DNA of 64,000 nucleotides from Actinoplanes sp. DH11 (GCF_020873875.1 NZ_JAHWGU010000020.1:1-64000); one strand, 5' to 3'; positions 37,993 through 47,587 are shown, counted from the stretch's first letter. Notes: generated from the letters alone by a model not told the origin. A program made the numbers and translations.

Positions 37993-38132
37993 GCGTACCT
38001 CCGGTTCAGCAACAAACGTCAACGGAGCCCAGCGTGGCCCGGTGGCGTGGCGATCCCTCCCCGCGGGCGTGACAGTTGCGTGACAAAGTCCTCGTCTCGC
38101 CCCTCCACCGGGTGTCCGGGCGGTCGGGGCGG

Positions 38133-38138
38133 CATCAT
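38133..38138 (+). promoter_or_regulatory. -10-like element of the OmpR-type regulator
   Basis: CATCAT ends six bases before the ATG at 38145. Confidence 0.35.
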
Positions 38139-38144
38139 GCGGAT

Positions 38145-38834
38145 ATGACCGCCGTGCTGCTGATCGAGGACGACGACCGGATCCGGCTGTCGCTGTCCAT
38201 GGCCTTGGAGGACGAGGGCTACACCGCGTACACCGCGGCCACCGCCGAGGAGGGGCTCGCCGAGCAGCGCCGCCGGCCCGCCGACACGGTGCTCGTCGAC
38301 CTGATGCTGCCGGGGATGGACGGCTTCGAGTGCATCCGGCAGCTGCGCCGCGACACCGAGGTGCCGATCATCGTGATCAGCGCCCGGGACGACACCCACG
38401 ACATCGTGGCCGCACTGGAGGCCGGTGCCGACGACTACGTGATCAAGCCGGTCGCGGTGAAGGAGCTGGCGGCACGGCTGCGGGCGCTGCGGCGCCGGTC
38501 CAGGGTGGCCGCCGCGGCGGCGACCGCCCCGGCGGCCACCGTGCTGACGTTCGGTGATCTGCAGGTCAGTCCGGACGCGGGGGAGGTACGACTGAACGGC
38601 GCGCCCGTCGCCGTCACCCGCACCGAGTTCCGGCTGCTCTGCGAGCTGGCCGCGCATCCGGGCCTGGTGCTCTCCCGCCAGCAGTTGCTGCAGCGGGTCT
38701 GGGGTTACGAGTTCGGCGACGAGCGGGTGGTCGACGTGCACGTCGGGCGGCTCCGGCACAAGATCGAGACGGACAACTCGAAGCCCCGCCACCTGGTCAC
38801 GGTGCGCGGCCTGGGATACAAGCTGCAGCCGTGA
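38145..38834 (+). CDS. OmpR-family response regulator
   Basis: A 229-residue regulator: receiver domain with D9/D10-type acidic cluster, phospho-acceptor D52 (VLVDLMLPGMDG) and Lys in DDYVIKPV, then a winged-helix DNA-binding domain (LLCELAAHPGLVLSRQQLLQRVWGYEF, ending HLVTVRGLGYKLQ). It heads a trio with a kinase (GTGA overlap) and a GerMN lipoprotein, an order recalling MtrA-MtrB-LpqB. It sits directly upstream of the Mrp antiporter operon. Confidence 0.95.
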   Translation: MTAVLLIEDDDRIRLSLSMALEDEGYTAYTAATAEEGLAEQRRRPADTVLVDLMLPGMDGFECIRQLRRDTEVPIIVISARDDTHDIVAALEAGADDYVIKPVAVKELAARLRALRRRSRVAAAAATAPAATVLTFGDLQVSPDAGEVRLNGAPVAVTRTEFRLLCELAAHPGLVLSRQQLLQRVWGYEFGDERVVDVHVGRLRHKIETDNSKPRHLVTVRGLGYKLQP

Positions 38835-40189
38835 GGCCGATCGGCCTGCGTGCCCGGGTGAGCGCGGCGTTCGCCGTCGGCGCGCTGCTGCTGTCGGCCT
38901 GCGTGAGCCTGGTGTCGTACGAGCTGATCCGCAACACCCTGTTCGCCGAGCGCGAGCGGACCGCGGTCCGGGCCGCCTACGTCGACGCCACGGTGGTCAA
39001 CGCCGGGGTGGCCGGCCCGGCGCCGGAGGTGGCGGAGGCGCTGCGGGTGCTGGACACCGGCGCCGACCGGTACGTGCTGCTGCACCTGAACGGCGAGTGG
39101 TATTCGCGTACCGCCGAACCGGCCGCCGGTTCGGCGGTCCCGGCCGGGCTGCAGGAGATGCTGGGCCGTGGTGAGGCCGGCGCCCAGCGCATCCGGCGGG
39201 ACTCGGGCCCGGCGCTGGTGGTCGGGATCCCGCTGTCCGGGTCGGCCGCCTTCTACGAGATCGTGTCGTTGCGCGAGCTGGACCGTACTCTCCAGTTGCT
39301 CGCGGTGGTCCTCGCCGCCGTCGCCATCATGGTGGCCGCCGGCGGCGCCGCCGTCGGGTGGTACGTCACCCGGTACGCCCTGCGCCCGCTCACCGTGGTC
39401 GCCGAGGCCGCCCGCGGCGTGGCAGCCGGTGACCTGGCCACCCGCCTCGACCCGGCCACCGAACCGGACCTGGCCGGGCTGTCGCACGCCTTCAACGACA
39501 TGGCCGACCAGCTGGCCCGCCGCCTGGAACGGGACCGCCGGTTCGCCGCCGACGTGAGCCACGAGTTGCGGTCGCCGCTGCAGACCCTGGAGGCCGCGGT
39601 CAGCGTGGTCCACCGCCGCAAGGACAGTCTGGACGAGCGGTCCGCGGCCGCGGTCGGGCTGATCGCCGCCGAGGTGTCCCGTTTCCAGAACCTCGTCGAC
39701 GACCTGCTCGAACTGGCCCGCAGCGACCAGCCGGTCCACCGGGAGCCGACCGGCGTGGCGGAACTGGCCCGCGGGGTGTGCACCGCCCGGGGCCTGCCGG
39801 GCTCGCTCGTCGAGGTGGTGCCGGGCACGCCGGGCACCTGGCGGGTGGACCGACGCCGCTTCGAGCAGACGCTCGCCAATCTGATCGACAACGCGATCCG
39901 GTACGGCGGCGGCCCGATCGCGGTGCGCCTCGGTGCGGCCGGTGGCGGGCGGTGCTTCCTGGAGGTGGACGACGAGGGGCCGGGCGTGCCCGAGGAGCAC
40001 CGGCCGGCGATCTTCAGCCGGTTCGTGCGGGGTCCGGCGGCGAACGCCCGCGGCGCCAAGGACGGCACCGGCCTCGGGTTGTCGATCGTGGCCGGGCACG
40101 CCGCGGCGCACGACGGACGGGCCACGGTGGGCGACCGGCCCGGTGGCGGGGCGCGATTCAGGGTGGAGCTGGCCGGATGCGTGCCATGA
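38831..40189 (+). CDS. Sensor histidine kinase with HAMP domain
   Basis: A 452-residue kinase: N-terminal helix (about 11-32), extracytoplasmic sensor (33-155), second helix (156-178), HAMP (about 180-232), HisKA with H244 in DVSHELRSPLQTLEA, and HATPase with N, G1 and G2 boxes (LIDNAIRYGGG, VDDEGPGVPEEH, GTGLGLSIVAGHAAAH). GTG overlaps the regulator stop. The likely signal is envelope state, as for MtrB/CseC-like kinases; this is inference. Confidence 0.93.
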   Translation: MRPIGLRARVSAAFAVGALLLSACVSLVSYELIRNTLFAERERTAVRAAYVDATVVNAGVAGPAPEVAEALRVLDTGADRYVLLHLNGEWYSRTAEPAAGSAVPAGLQEMLGRGEAGAQRIRRDSGPALVVGIPLSGSAAFYEIVSLRELDRTLQLLAVVLAAVAIMVAAGGAAVGWYVTRYALRPLTVVAEAARGVAAGDLATRLDPATEPDLAGLSHAFNDMADQLARRLERDRRFAADVSHELRSPLQTLEAAVSVVHRRKDSLDERSAAAVGLIAAEVSRFQNLVDDLLELARSDQPVHREPTGVAELARGVCTARGLPGSLVEVVPGTPGTWRVDRRRFEQTLANLIDNAIRYGGGPIAVRLGAAGGGRCFLEVDDEGPGVPEEHRPAIFSRFVRGPAANARGAKDGTGLGLSIVAGHAAAHDGRATVGDRPGGGARFRVELAGCVP

Positions 40190-40725
40190 GAAGACTGACG
40201 GCCGCGGCGGTGGCCCTGGTGCTGCTGGCGGGCTGCGGCATCCCGGCGCAGGACGAGCCGCACCCGGTGGACCTGCCGCGCGGCCCGCTGAACACCGTGC
40301 CGGCCGGCCCGGCGCCGGGTGGCGAGGTCGCCGAGGTGCTCTGCCTGGTCCGGGACGGCCGGTTGGTGCAGGCGGTCCGCCGGGTCGGTGCTGTGCCCAC
40401 CCCGCAGCGGCAGCTCGACGACCTGACCGCCGGCCCGAACGCGGCCGAACGCGGGCTGGGCCTGGCGACCGCGCTGGCCGGGACCACCCTGTCGGTGCGC
40501 AGCGACGGTGCGGGGGTGACGGTGGAGGTGGCCGAGGCGGCGTCCCGCACCGACGAGGTGCTCGCCTACGCCCAGATCGTCTGCACCCTGACCGCCCGCG
40601 CCGACGTGGCGTCGGTGTCGTTCACCCGGGGCGGTGACCCGCTGCGGGTTCCCCGGGCCGACGGCTCCCTCACCGACCGGCCGCTGCGGGGCTGGGACTA
40701 CAGCGAGCTGATCGTGCCGGCCTGA
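40177..40725 (+). CDS. GerMN-domain lipoprotein
   Basis: A 182-residue surface lipoprotein: signal peptide with lipobox LLAGC, a short linker, and a GerMN-like domain (VLCLVRDGRLVQAVRRVGAVPTPQRQL... then strand pairs to FTRGGDPLRVP). It resembles the GerMN part of LpqB but lacks the long LpqB C-terminal half. ATG at 40177 is preferred over ATG at 40186 because GGAG lies eight bases upstream. It overlaps the kinase gene and may modulate kinase sensing. Confidence 0.85.
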   Translation: MRAMRRLTAAAVALVLLAGCGIPAQDEPHPVDLPRGPLNTVPAGPAPGGEVAEVLCLVRDGRLVQAVRRVGAVPTPQRQLDDLTAGPNAAERGLGLATALAGTTLSVRSDGAGVTVEVAEAASRTDEVLAYAQIVCTLTARADVASVSFTRGGDPLRVPRADGSLTDRPLRGWDYSELIVPA

Positions 40726-40828
40726 CGCGGACCGGGCCGGAAAGCGTCACGAAGCTGTCGTGGTTCCGGGGTGGGAGTGCCACATCGCGCGGGCAGGCTG
40801 GGCGGCCTGCGAGTCGGAAAGGTGTGGC

Positions 40829-43723
40829 GTGCTACTTCTTCTTGTCCTGCACGCCGTGGCCGCCCTCGCCGCACCGCTGCTGGTGCGGATCGGCGGCAAT
40901 CGCGTGCTCTACGGCCTGGCCCTGGTGCCGGCGGCCGCCTCCGGGTGGGCGCTGGCGAACACCGGGCAGCTCCGGACCGAGACCTATCCCTGGGTCCCGC
41001 ACCTGGATGTCAGCCTGGCGCTGCGGCTGGGTCCGCCGGCCTGGCTGTTGCTGCTTGTCGTCGGTGGGGTCGGCGCGGTCGTGCTGGCCTACAGCGCCAG
41101 GTACTTCGCCGAGGGCGACCCGGACCTGGGCCGGTTCGCCGGGACGTTCCTCGGTTTCGCCGGTGTGATGACCGGGCTGGTGCTCTCCGACGACCTGATC
41201 GTGCTCTACGTCTTCTGGGAGCTCACCACCGTCTTCTCGTACCTGCTGATCGGGCACAGCCCGGAGCGCGCCGCGGCCCGTCGTGCCGCGATGCAGGCGC
41301 TCGTGGTCACCACCGCCGGTGGTCTCGCCATGCTCGTCGGGTTCGTGATGCTGGGCGAGCACGCCGGCACCTACCGCTGGTCCGAGATCGCGGCCGGTCC
41401 GCTGCCGGACGGCGGGTACCTCGCGACCGCCGCCGTGCTGATCCTGGCCGGCGCGCTCTCCAAGTCGGCGATCTTCCCGTTCAGCTTCTGGCTGCCGGCC
41501 GCGATGGCCGCGCCCACGCCCGCCTCGGCCTACCTGCACGCGGCCTCGATGGTGAAGGCCGGCGTGTTCCTCATCGGCCTGCTCGGCCCGGCCTTCGACG
41601 GCGTCGTGGCGTGGCGGTCGGTGACCCTGGCCGCGGGTGTCGCGACGATGCTGCTCGGCGGCTGGGCGGCGATGCGGCAGAACGACCTGAAGCTGGTCCT
41701 CGCCTACGGGACGGTCAGCCAGCTGGGCCTGCTCACCGTGGCGTTCGGTGCGGGCAGCCGGGCGGCCGCGCTGGCCGGTGCCGCGCTGCTGCTCGCCCAC
41801 GCGCTGTTCAAGGCGGCGCTGTTCCTGGTGGTCGGCGTGATCGACAGGACAACCGGCACCCGGGACCTGCGGGAGCTCAGCGGTCTGGGCCGGCGGATGC
41901 CCGCGGTGGCGGTCACGGCCGGCCTTGCGGTGGCGTCGATGGCCGGTGTGCCGCCACTTGCCGGTTTCGTGGGCAAGGAGGCCGCCTTCGCGGCTTTCGA
42001 GCAGGGCGGCGACCTGGACCGGGCGGTTCTGCTCGCCCTGGTTGCCGGGTCCGGCCTGACGGTGGCGTACGGGCTGCGCCTGCTCTGGGGTGCTTTCGCC
42101 ACCAAGCCCGGGGTGCCGGCCGCCGTGCCGGAACGGGCCGGTCCCGGGCTCGTCGCGCCGGCCGCGCTGCTCGCCGTCGCCGGACTGGTCGCCGGCCTGC
42201 TCGCGACGCCGCTGGACACGGTGCTGGCGCCGTGGGCGGACACCTTCGGCGGTCCCGCCTACCACCTCGCCCACTGGCACGGCCCGGGCCTGCCGGTGCT
42301 GCTCTCCGTGGTGGTCCTGGCGATCGGCCTGTCGGTCTGGTTCGGCCCGGCCCGGCGCGGTGCGTGGCCGGAGCAGCGCCTGCCGGCCGCGGAGACCGCG
42401 TACCGCCGGGTGATGTCCGCCGTCGACCGGGCCGCCGTCGAGGTGACCGGCGCGACCCAGCGCGGTTCCCTGCCGTTCTCGCTGGGCACGATCCTCGTGG
42501 TCCTGGTCGTCATCGGGGCCGTCACGCTGGGCCTCGGCGCGCCCTGGCCGGCCGGCATCCGCCTCTGGGACAGCCCGCTGCAACTGGTGGCCGGCTCCGT
42601 CGTGGCGGTGTCCGCGCTGCTCGCGGCCCGGGCCCGGCGCCGGATGACGGCGATGATCCTGGTCGGGGTCAGCGGTTACGGCATCGCGGTGATCTTCGTG
42701 CTGCACGGTGCGCCCGATCTGGCGCTCACCCAGTTCCTGGTGGAGACCGCCACCATCGTGATGTTCCTGCTCGTGCTGCGCCGGCTGCCGGCCTTCTTCT
42801 CGGCCCGGCCGCTTGTCGCCAGCCGGGTGATGCGCAACGTGCTGGCCGTGGGGACCGGGCTGGCCGCCGCCGGCATGGCGTACGCCGCGGTCAGCGGCCG
42901 GCAGGCCGTCCCGATCTCCGTGGACTTCCCCGGCCTGGCCGTCTCCTACGGCGGCGGCACCAACATCGTCAACGTGGCGCTTGTCGACATCCGGGCCTGG
43001 GACACGATGGGCGAGATCTCGGTGCTGGTGGTGGCCGCGACCGGGGTGGCGAGCCTGATCTTCCGGCGGGACGGCGCGCTGCGCGGCCGGCTCGCCGAGC
43101 AGGGGGTGCCGGCGGCCGGGCCGGGCGCGGGCTGGCTGCGTGCCGGTGACATTCCGGAGGCCCGCCGCCAGTCGATCATCCTGCAGGTGGTGGCCCGGCT
43201 GCTGTTCCACACCATCGTGCTGTTCTCGATCTACCTGCTCTTCTCCGGCCACAACGAGCCGGGCGGCGGGTTCGCCGGCGGCCTGGTGGCCGGTCTGGCG
43301 CTCACCACCCGGTACCTGGCCGGCGGCAAGCCCGAACTGAACGCCGCCGCGCCGGTGGACGCCGGCCTGGTGCTCGGCGCCGGCCTGCTCACCGCGGTCG
43401 GTACCGGCCTGGCCGCGATGGTCGCCGGCGGCCAGGTGCTCCAGAGCGCCCTGGTCGACGTGCACCTGCCGGTTCTCGGCCACCTCCACTTCGCCACCTC
43501 GGTCGCCTTCGACATCGGCGTCTACCTGATCGTCGTCGGCCTGGTCCTGGAGATCCTGCGGAGCCTCGGCGCCGAACTGGACCGCCAGCACGAGGCGGCC
43601 GCGTCGGACGCCGTACCGCAGGAATCGCCGGAGCTGCCGCCGCACGCACCCGCCGATGCCCCGCCCGGCGCGGCCACCGCTTCCCCCGAGGCCACGCCCG
43701 GGCTGGCGAAGGAGCCGGTATGA
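40829..43723 (+). CDS. mnhA: Mrp Na+/H+ antiporter subunit A fused to MnhB
   Basis: The 964-residue core subunit of the Mrp antiporter. It contains the NuoL-like proton-antiporter domain with conserved E131 (YVFWELTTVFSYLLIGH) and K212 (LSKSAIFPFSFWLP), a DUF4040/MbhD-type segment (about 606-655, VSGYGIAVIFVLHGAPDLALTQF), and a C-terminal MnhB domain (about 780-915, LLFSGHNEPGGGFAGGLV). The MnhA-MnhB fusion explains the lack of a separate mnhB. GTG at 40829 has AAAGG six bases upstream. First gene of mnhACDEFG. Confidence 0.95.
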   Translation: MLLLLVLHAVAALAAPLLVRIGGNRVLYGLALVPAAASGWALANTGQLRTETYPWVPHLDVSLALRLGPPAWLLLLVVGGVGAVVLAYSARYFAEGDPDLGRFAGTFLGFAGVMTGLVLSDDLIVLYVFWELTTVFSYLLIGHSPERAAARRAAMQALVVTTAGGLAMLVGFVMLGEHAGTYRWSEIAAGPLPDGGYLATAAVLILAGALSKSAIFPFSFWLPAAMAAPTPASAYLHAASMVKAGVFLIGLLGPAFDGVVAWRSVTLAAGVATMLLGGWAAMRQNDLKLVLAYGTVSQLGLLTVAFGAGSRAAALAGAALLLAHALFKAALFLVVGVIDRTTGTRDLRELSGLGRRMPAVAVTAGLAVASMAGVPPLAGFVGKEAAFAAFEQGGDLDRAVLLALVAGSGLTVAYGLRLLWGAFATKPGVPAAVPERAGPGLVAPAALLAVAGLVAGLLATPLDTVLAPWADTFGGPAYHLAHWHGPGLPVLLSVVVLAIGLSVWFGPARRGAWPEQRLPAAETAYRRVMSAVDRAAVEVTGATQRGSLPFSLGTILVVLVVIGAVTLGLGAPWPAGIRLWDSPLQLVAGSVVAVSALLAARARRRMTAMILVGVSGYGIAVIFVLHGAPDLALTQFLVETATIVMFLLVLRRLPAFFSARPLVASRVMRNVLAVGTGLAAAGMAYAAVSGRQAVPISVDFPGLAVSYGGGTNIVNVALVDIRAWDTMGEISVLVVAATGVASLIFRRDGALRGRLAEQGVPAAGPGAGWLRAGDIPEARRQSIILQVVARLLFHTIVLFSIYLLFSGHNEPGGGFAGGLVAGLALTTRYLAGGKPELNAAAPVDAGLVLGAGLLTAVGTGLAAMVAGGQVLQSALVDVHLPVLGHLHFATSVAFDIGVYLIVVGLVLEILRSLGAELDRQHEAAASDAVPQESPELPPHAPADAPPGAATASPEATPGLAKEPV

Positions 43724-44118
43724 CGCCGAACCTGGTCTACGTCGTGGTGATCGGCGTGCTCTTCGCCGCCGGGGTGTCGATGCTGCTCGAACGCAGCCTG
43801 ACCCGGGTGCTGATGGGCATGATCCTGCTCGGCAACGGGGTCAACCTGCTGATCCTGCTCGGCAGCCGGGCCGGCGCGCCGCCGATCGTGGGCGGCGCCC
43901 CGCAGGCGGAGATGGCCGATCCGCTGCCCCAGATCATGATCCTCACGGCCATCGTGATCACGCTCGGGATGACCGCGTTCCTGCTGGCCCTGGCCTATCG
44001 CAGCTGGGCCATGTCCGGGCACGACGAGGTGCAGGACGACATGGAGGACCGGCGCATCATGCTGCTCGCCGAGCGGGACGAGGGCTCCGGCACCGACGAC
44101 ACGGAGGAACAGTCGTGA
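43720..44118 (+). CDS. mnhC: Mrp antiporter subunit C
   Basis: A 132-residue NuoK-like subunit with three membrane helices (LVYVVVIGVLFAAGVSMLLE; VLMGMILLGNGVNLLILLGS; ILTAIVITLGMTAFLLALAY) and an acidic cytoplasmic tail. The PLPQIMILTAIVI motif is typical. ATG overlaps the mnhA stop, and its stop overlaps the mnhD GTG. Confidence 0.95.
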   Translation: MTPNLVYVVVIGVLFAAGVSMLLERSLTRVLMGMILLGNGVNLLILLGSRAGAPPIVGGAPQAEMADPLPQIMILTAIVITLGMTAFLLALAYRSWAMSGHDEVQDDMEDRRIMLLAERDEGSGTDDTEEQS

Positions 44119-45623
44119 CCTGGCTGGTACCGCTGCCGGTGACGATCCCGCTGCTCGGGGCGGCACTCACGCTGATGCTGGCGGGGCGGCCGCGGGCGCA
44201 GCGCACGATCAGTCTCACCGCCCTGACCGCGACCCTGCTCGTCTCGGCGGCCCTGCTCGCGCTCACCACCACCGGCGGACCGCTGGTGGTGGCGGTCGGC
44301 GGCTGGGCGGCGCCGCTCGGCATCGTGCTCGTCGCCGACGAACTGGCCGCCCTGATGCTGGTGGTCTCCGCCGCGGTCACGGTCTGCGTGCTGATCTACT
44401 CGATCGGGCAGGGCATGGCCGACGGCCACGAGGAGACGCCGCTCTCGGTCTACCACCCGACCTACCTGGTGCTGACCGCCGGCGTGACGAACGCGTTCCT
44501 CGCCGGCGACCTGTTCAACCTGTTCGTCGGGTTCGAGATCCTGCTGGTCGCCAGCTACGTGCTGCTCACCCTGGGCGGCACGGAGAACCGGATCCGGGCC
44601 GGCGCCACCTACGTCGTGGTCAGCCTGCTCTCCTCGGTGATCTTCCTGACCGCGATCGGGTTGATCTACGCCGCCACCGGGACGCTCAACATGGCGCAGC
44701 TCGCCGGCCGGCTGGACACGCTCCCGGACCACCTGAAACTGGTGCTCCAGGGCATGCTGCTGCTGGCCTTCGGCATCAAGGCGGCGGTCTTCCCGCTCTC
44801 CTCGTGGCTGCCGGACAGCTATCCGACCGCGCCGGCACCGGTCACCGCGGTCTTCGCCGGCCTGCTCACCAAGGTCGGCGTCTACGCGATCATCCGGACC
44901 GAGACGCTGCTCTTCCCCGGCGGCCGGGCCACCGTGGTGCTGCTCGTCGCCGCGCTGCTGACCATGCTGGTCGGCATCCTCGGCGCCGTCGCCCAGTCCG
45001 ACATCAAACGGCTGTTGTCGTTCACCCTGGTCAGCCACATCGGGTACCTGCTGTTCGGTGTCGGCCTGACCAGCCGGCTCGGCATGTCCAGCGCGATCTT
45101 CTACGTGGTCCACCACATCACCGTGCAGACCACGCTCTTCCTCGCCGCCGGCCTGATCGAGAAACGGGGCGGCAGCACCGCCCTGGACCGGCTCGGCGGC
45201 CTGGCCCGGCTCAACCCGGTGCTGGCGATCGCGTTCCTGATACCGGCACTGAACCTGGCCGGCATCCCGCCGTTCTCCGGTTTCATCGGCAAGCTCGGCC
45301 TGATCGAGGCCGGTGTCGCCGACGGCGGGCCCCTCGCCTGGCTGCTGGTCGTCGGCAGCGTCCTGACCAGCCTGCTCACCCTCTACGCGATCGCCCGGGT
45401 GTGGAACCTCGCGTTCTGGCGAGCGCCCCACCCGTCGATGCCCGCCCCCGACGCCGGAAGGTGCCCGCCGATGATGGTCGTACCGACCCTGGCCCTGGTC
45501 ACGCTCGGGGTGGCCCTGACCGTGGTGGCCGGTCCGCTGTTCGAGGTCGGTGACCAGGCCGCCGGCGATCTGCGGGACCGGGCCGGTTACGCGCAGGCCG
45601 TCCTCGGCGAGGAGACGCCGTGA
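44115..45623 (+). CDS. mnhD: Mrp antiporter subunit D
   Basis: A 502-residue NuoN/M-like antiporter subunit of about 14 helices. Conserved E141 (LFVGFEILLVASYVLL) and K222 (GIKAAVFPLSSWLPDSYP) form part of the proton path; LLTKVGVYAIIR is also conserved. GTG at 44115 overlaps the mnhC stop and the stop overlaps the mnhE GTG. Confidence 0.95.
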   Translation: MTWLVPLPVTIPLLGAALTLMLAGRPRAQRTISLTALTATLLVSAALLALTTTGGPLVVAVGGWAAPLGIVLVADELAALMLVVSAAVTVCVLIYSIGQGMADGHEETPLSVYHPTYLVLTAGVTNAFLAGDLFNLFVGFEILLVASYVLLTLGGTENRIRAGATYVVVSLLSSVIFLTAIGLIYAATGTLNMAQLAGRLDTLPDHLKLVLQGMLLLAFGIKAAVFPLSSWLPDSYPTAPAPVTAVFAGLLTKVGVYAIIRTETLLFPGGRATVVLLVAALLTMLVGILGAVAQSDIKRLLSFTLVSHIGYLLFGVGLTSRLGMSSAIFYVVHHITVQTTLFLAAGLIEKRGGSTALDRLGGLARLNPVLAIAFLIPALNLAGIPPFSGFIGKLGLIEAGVADGGPLAWLLVVGSVLTSLLTLYAIARVWNLAFWRAPHPSMPAPDAGRCPPMMVVPTLALVTLGVALTVVAGPLFEVGDQAAGDLRDRAGYAQAVLGEETP

Positions 45624-46156
45624 TCACCGGGCGCCGGCGGGACAGGTGTGTGGCAGCGGCCGCCCTGACCCTGATCTGGACCATGCTCTGGGGCTCGGTC
45701 ACCCCGCTCACCGTGGTCGGGGGCCTGATCGTCTCGGCCGTCGTGCTGACCGTCTTCCCGCTGCCGGCGGTCACCTACGCCGGCCGGATCCACCCGATCG
45801 GCGTGCTCCGCTTCGCCGCCCGGTTCGCCGTCGACATGGTGGTGGCGAGCGCGCAGGTGGCGGTCCTGGCGTTCCGGTTCGGCACCGTACCCCGCAGCGC
45901 TGTCATAGCGGTCCGGATGCGCGCGCCCAGCGACCTCGGGCTGACCCTGACCGCGGAGGCGCTCTCGCTGGTGCCGGGCAGCCTCATCGTCGAGGTGGAC
46001 CGGGAGCGCGGGGTGCTCTACGTGCACGTCCTCGGCGTGTCGTCGCTGGCCGAGGTGGAACGGTTCCGCGGCGAGGTACTCGCCCTGGAACGCCGCATCG
46101 TCCACGCCTTCGGCTCCGCCGCCGAACGCCGCATCGTCGAGGAGGCGACACCATGA
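45620..46156 (+). CDS. mnhE: Mrp antiporter subunit E
   Basis: A 178-residue subunit: two or three N-terminal helices (LTLIWTMLWGSVTPLTVVGG; LIVSAVVLTVF; FAARFAVDMVVASAQVAVLA) and the soluble MnhE domain (LTLTAEALSLVPGSLIVEVD, then VLYVHVLGV). Overlaps mnhD and mnhF by 4 nt each. Confidence 0.94.
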   Translation: MITGRRRDRCVAAAALTLIWTMLWGSVTPLTVVGGLIVSAVVLTVFPLPAVTYAGRIHPIGVLRFAARFAVDMVVASAQVAVLAFRFGTVPRSAVIAVRMRAPSDLGLTLTAEALSLVPGSLIVEVDRERGVLYVHVLGVSSLAEVERFRGEVLALERRIVHAFGSAAERRIVEEATP

Positions 46157-46425
46157 CGGTGACGACCGTCGTCGCGGTGATCATCACCGTGCTGCTCACC
46201 GCCGGCGCCGCGCTGGCCCTGGTTCGCGTGGTCCGCGGGCCGACCCTGCTGGACCGGATCATCGCCACCGACGTGCTGCTCGCCATCGTGATGGCGGCGA
46301 TCGGCGCGGAGGCGGCGTTCTCCCGCGACGCGACAGCCCTGCCGATCCTCGTCGTGCTCTCGATCCTGGGCTTCATCGGGTCGGTGAGCGTGGCCCGCTT
46401 CGCCACCCGGAGGCCGCCGCGATGA
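46153..46425 (+). CDS. mnhF: Mrp antiporter subunit F
   Basis: A 90-residue three-helix subunit. RVVRGPTLLDRIIATDVL is the MnhF signature. ATG overlaps the mnhE stop and its stop overlaps the mnhG ATG. Confidence 0.94.
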   Translation: MTVTTVVAVIITVLLTAGAALALVRVVRGPTLLDRIIATDVLLAIVMAAIGAEAAFSRDATALPILVVLSILGFIGSVSVARFATRRPPR

Positions 46426-46757
46426 TCGACGCGATCGCCTGGTTCTGCCTGATCACCGGCGCGCTCCTCGGCCTCTCCGCCGGGGTGGCGCTGGTCCGCT
46501 TCCCGGACCTGCTGTCCCGCATGCACGCCGCCACGAAACCGCAGGTGCTCGGGTTGCTGCTGGTGCTGACCGGCTGTGCGCTGCGGATGCGCGACCATGT
46601 CGGCGTGATGGCGCTTGTCGCGGTCTTCCAGATGGCGACGGCCCCGGTGGCGGCACACATGGTGGGGCGGGCCGGGTACCGCTCCGGCCGGGTCCGCGAG
46701 GACCTGCTGGTGACCGACGAACTGGCCGACGCGCCGGCCGCGCCGGGTTCCCGCTAG
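46422..46757 (+). CDS. mnhG: Mrp antiporter subunit G
   Basis: A 111-residue subunit with three helices and the signature GVALVRFPDLLSRMHAATKP. Last gene of the operon. Its final codons (GSR-stop) lie in a 24-bp tandem duplication, and the convergent methyltransferase gene ends 30 bp on. Confidence 0.94.
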   Translation: MIDAIAWFCLITGALLGLSAGVALVRFPDLLSRMHAATKPQVLGLLLVLTGCALRMRDHVGVMALVAVFQMATAPVAAHMVGRAGYRSGRVREDLLVTDELADAPAAPGSR

Positions 46758-46785
46758 CAAGCCGCGCCGGGTTCCCGCTTGCACG
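46738..46785. repeat. 24-bp tandem duplication spanning the mnhG stop codon
   Basis: CCGCGCCGGGTTCCCGCTAG-CAAG (46738-46761) and CCGCGCCGGGTTCCCGCTTG-CACG (46762-46785). The stop TAG in the first copy is TTG in the second. Confidence 0.93.
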
Positions 46786-46786
46786 C

Positions 46787-47581
46787 TCAGCGGCACAACT
46801 CCCAGAAGGCGATGGCCGCCGCGGTGGCCACGTTGAGGGAGTCGACGCCGTTGCGCATCGGGATGGCGACGCGGACGTCGCTGGCCGCCAGCGCCTGCCG
46901 GGTCAGGCCGGGTCCCTCGGCGCCGAGCAGCAGGGCGGGGCGTTCGCGGTGGGCCGGGGTGAGCTCCTGCAGGGCCACCGCGTCGTCGGCCGGGGTCATC
47001 GCCAGCAGGGTGAACCCGGCCTCGCGGACGGCGGCGAGCGTCGCCGGCCAGTCCTCCGCCTTGGCGTACGGGATGGCGAACACCTCGCCCATGCTGACCC
47101 GCACCGCCCGGCGGTAGAGCGGGTCGGCGCAGTTGGGGGAGAGGACGACGGCGTCGATGCCGAGGGCGGCGGCGCTGCGGAACAGCGCACCCAGGTTGGT
47201 GTGCGTGTTGAGGCCCTCCAGCACGGCGATGCGCTTGGCGGCGGACAGCAGCTCGTCCAGCGGGGTGAGCGGGCGGCGGTGGAACGACGCCAGGATGCCG
47301 CGGTGCACGTGGAACCCGGTGATCGACTCGAGCAGCGCCGGTGGCGCGGTGTAGAGCGGGGCGTCCGCCGGGAGGGCGGTCAGTTGGCCGGCCCGCTTCT
47401 CGTCGACCAGGGCGGACCGCAGGCGGTACCCGGCGCGCAGCGCACGCTCGATGACGAGTTCACCTTCGGCGATGAACAGCCCGTTCGGGGGTTCCCACTT
47501 CGTCCGTAGCTCGACGTCGGTCAGCGCGCGGTAGTCGGCGATACGGGGGTCGTCGGGGCTGGTGATGCTGAGAGCTGGCAC
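46787..47581 (-). CDS. TrmH/SpoU-family RNA methyltransferase
   Basis: A 264-residue SAM-dependent RNA 2'-O-methyltransferase: an N-terminal substrate-binding domain (PNGLFIAEGELVIERALRAG) and a SPOUT knot domain with motif 1 NTHTNLGALFRSAAALG, motif 2 LLLGAEGPGLT and motif 3 IPMRNGVDSLNVATAAAIAF. Target RNA is unknown. GTG at 47581 is chosen from homologue-like length and a leaderless CACAAT six bases upstream. Confidence 0.92.
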   Translation of the reverse strand: MPALSITSPDDPRIADYRALTDVELRTKWEPPNGLFIAEGELVIERALRAGYRLRSALVDEKRAGQLTALPADAPLYTAPPALLESITGFHVHRGILASFHRRPLTPLDELLSAAKRIAVLEGLNTHTNLGALFRSAAALGIDAVVLSPNCADPLYRRAVRVSMGEVFAIPYAKAEDWPATLAAVREAGFTLLAMTPADDAVALQELTPAHRERPALLLGAEGPGLTRQALAASDVRVAIPMRNGVDSLNVATAAAIAFWELCR

Positions 47582-47587
47582 CAGGGC

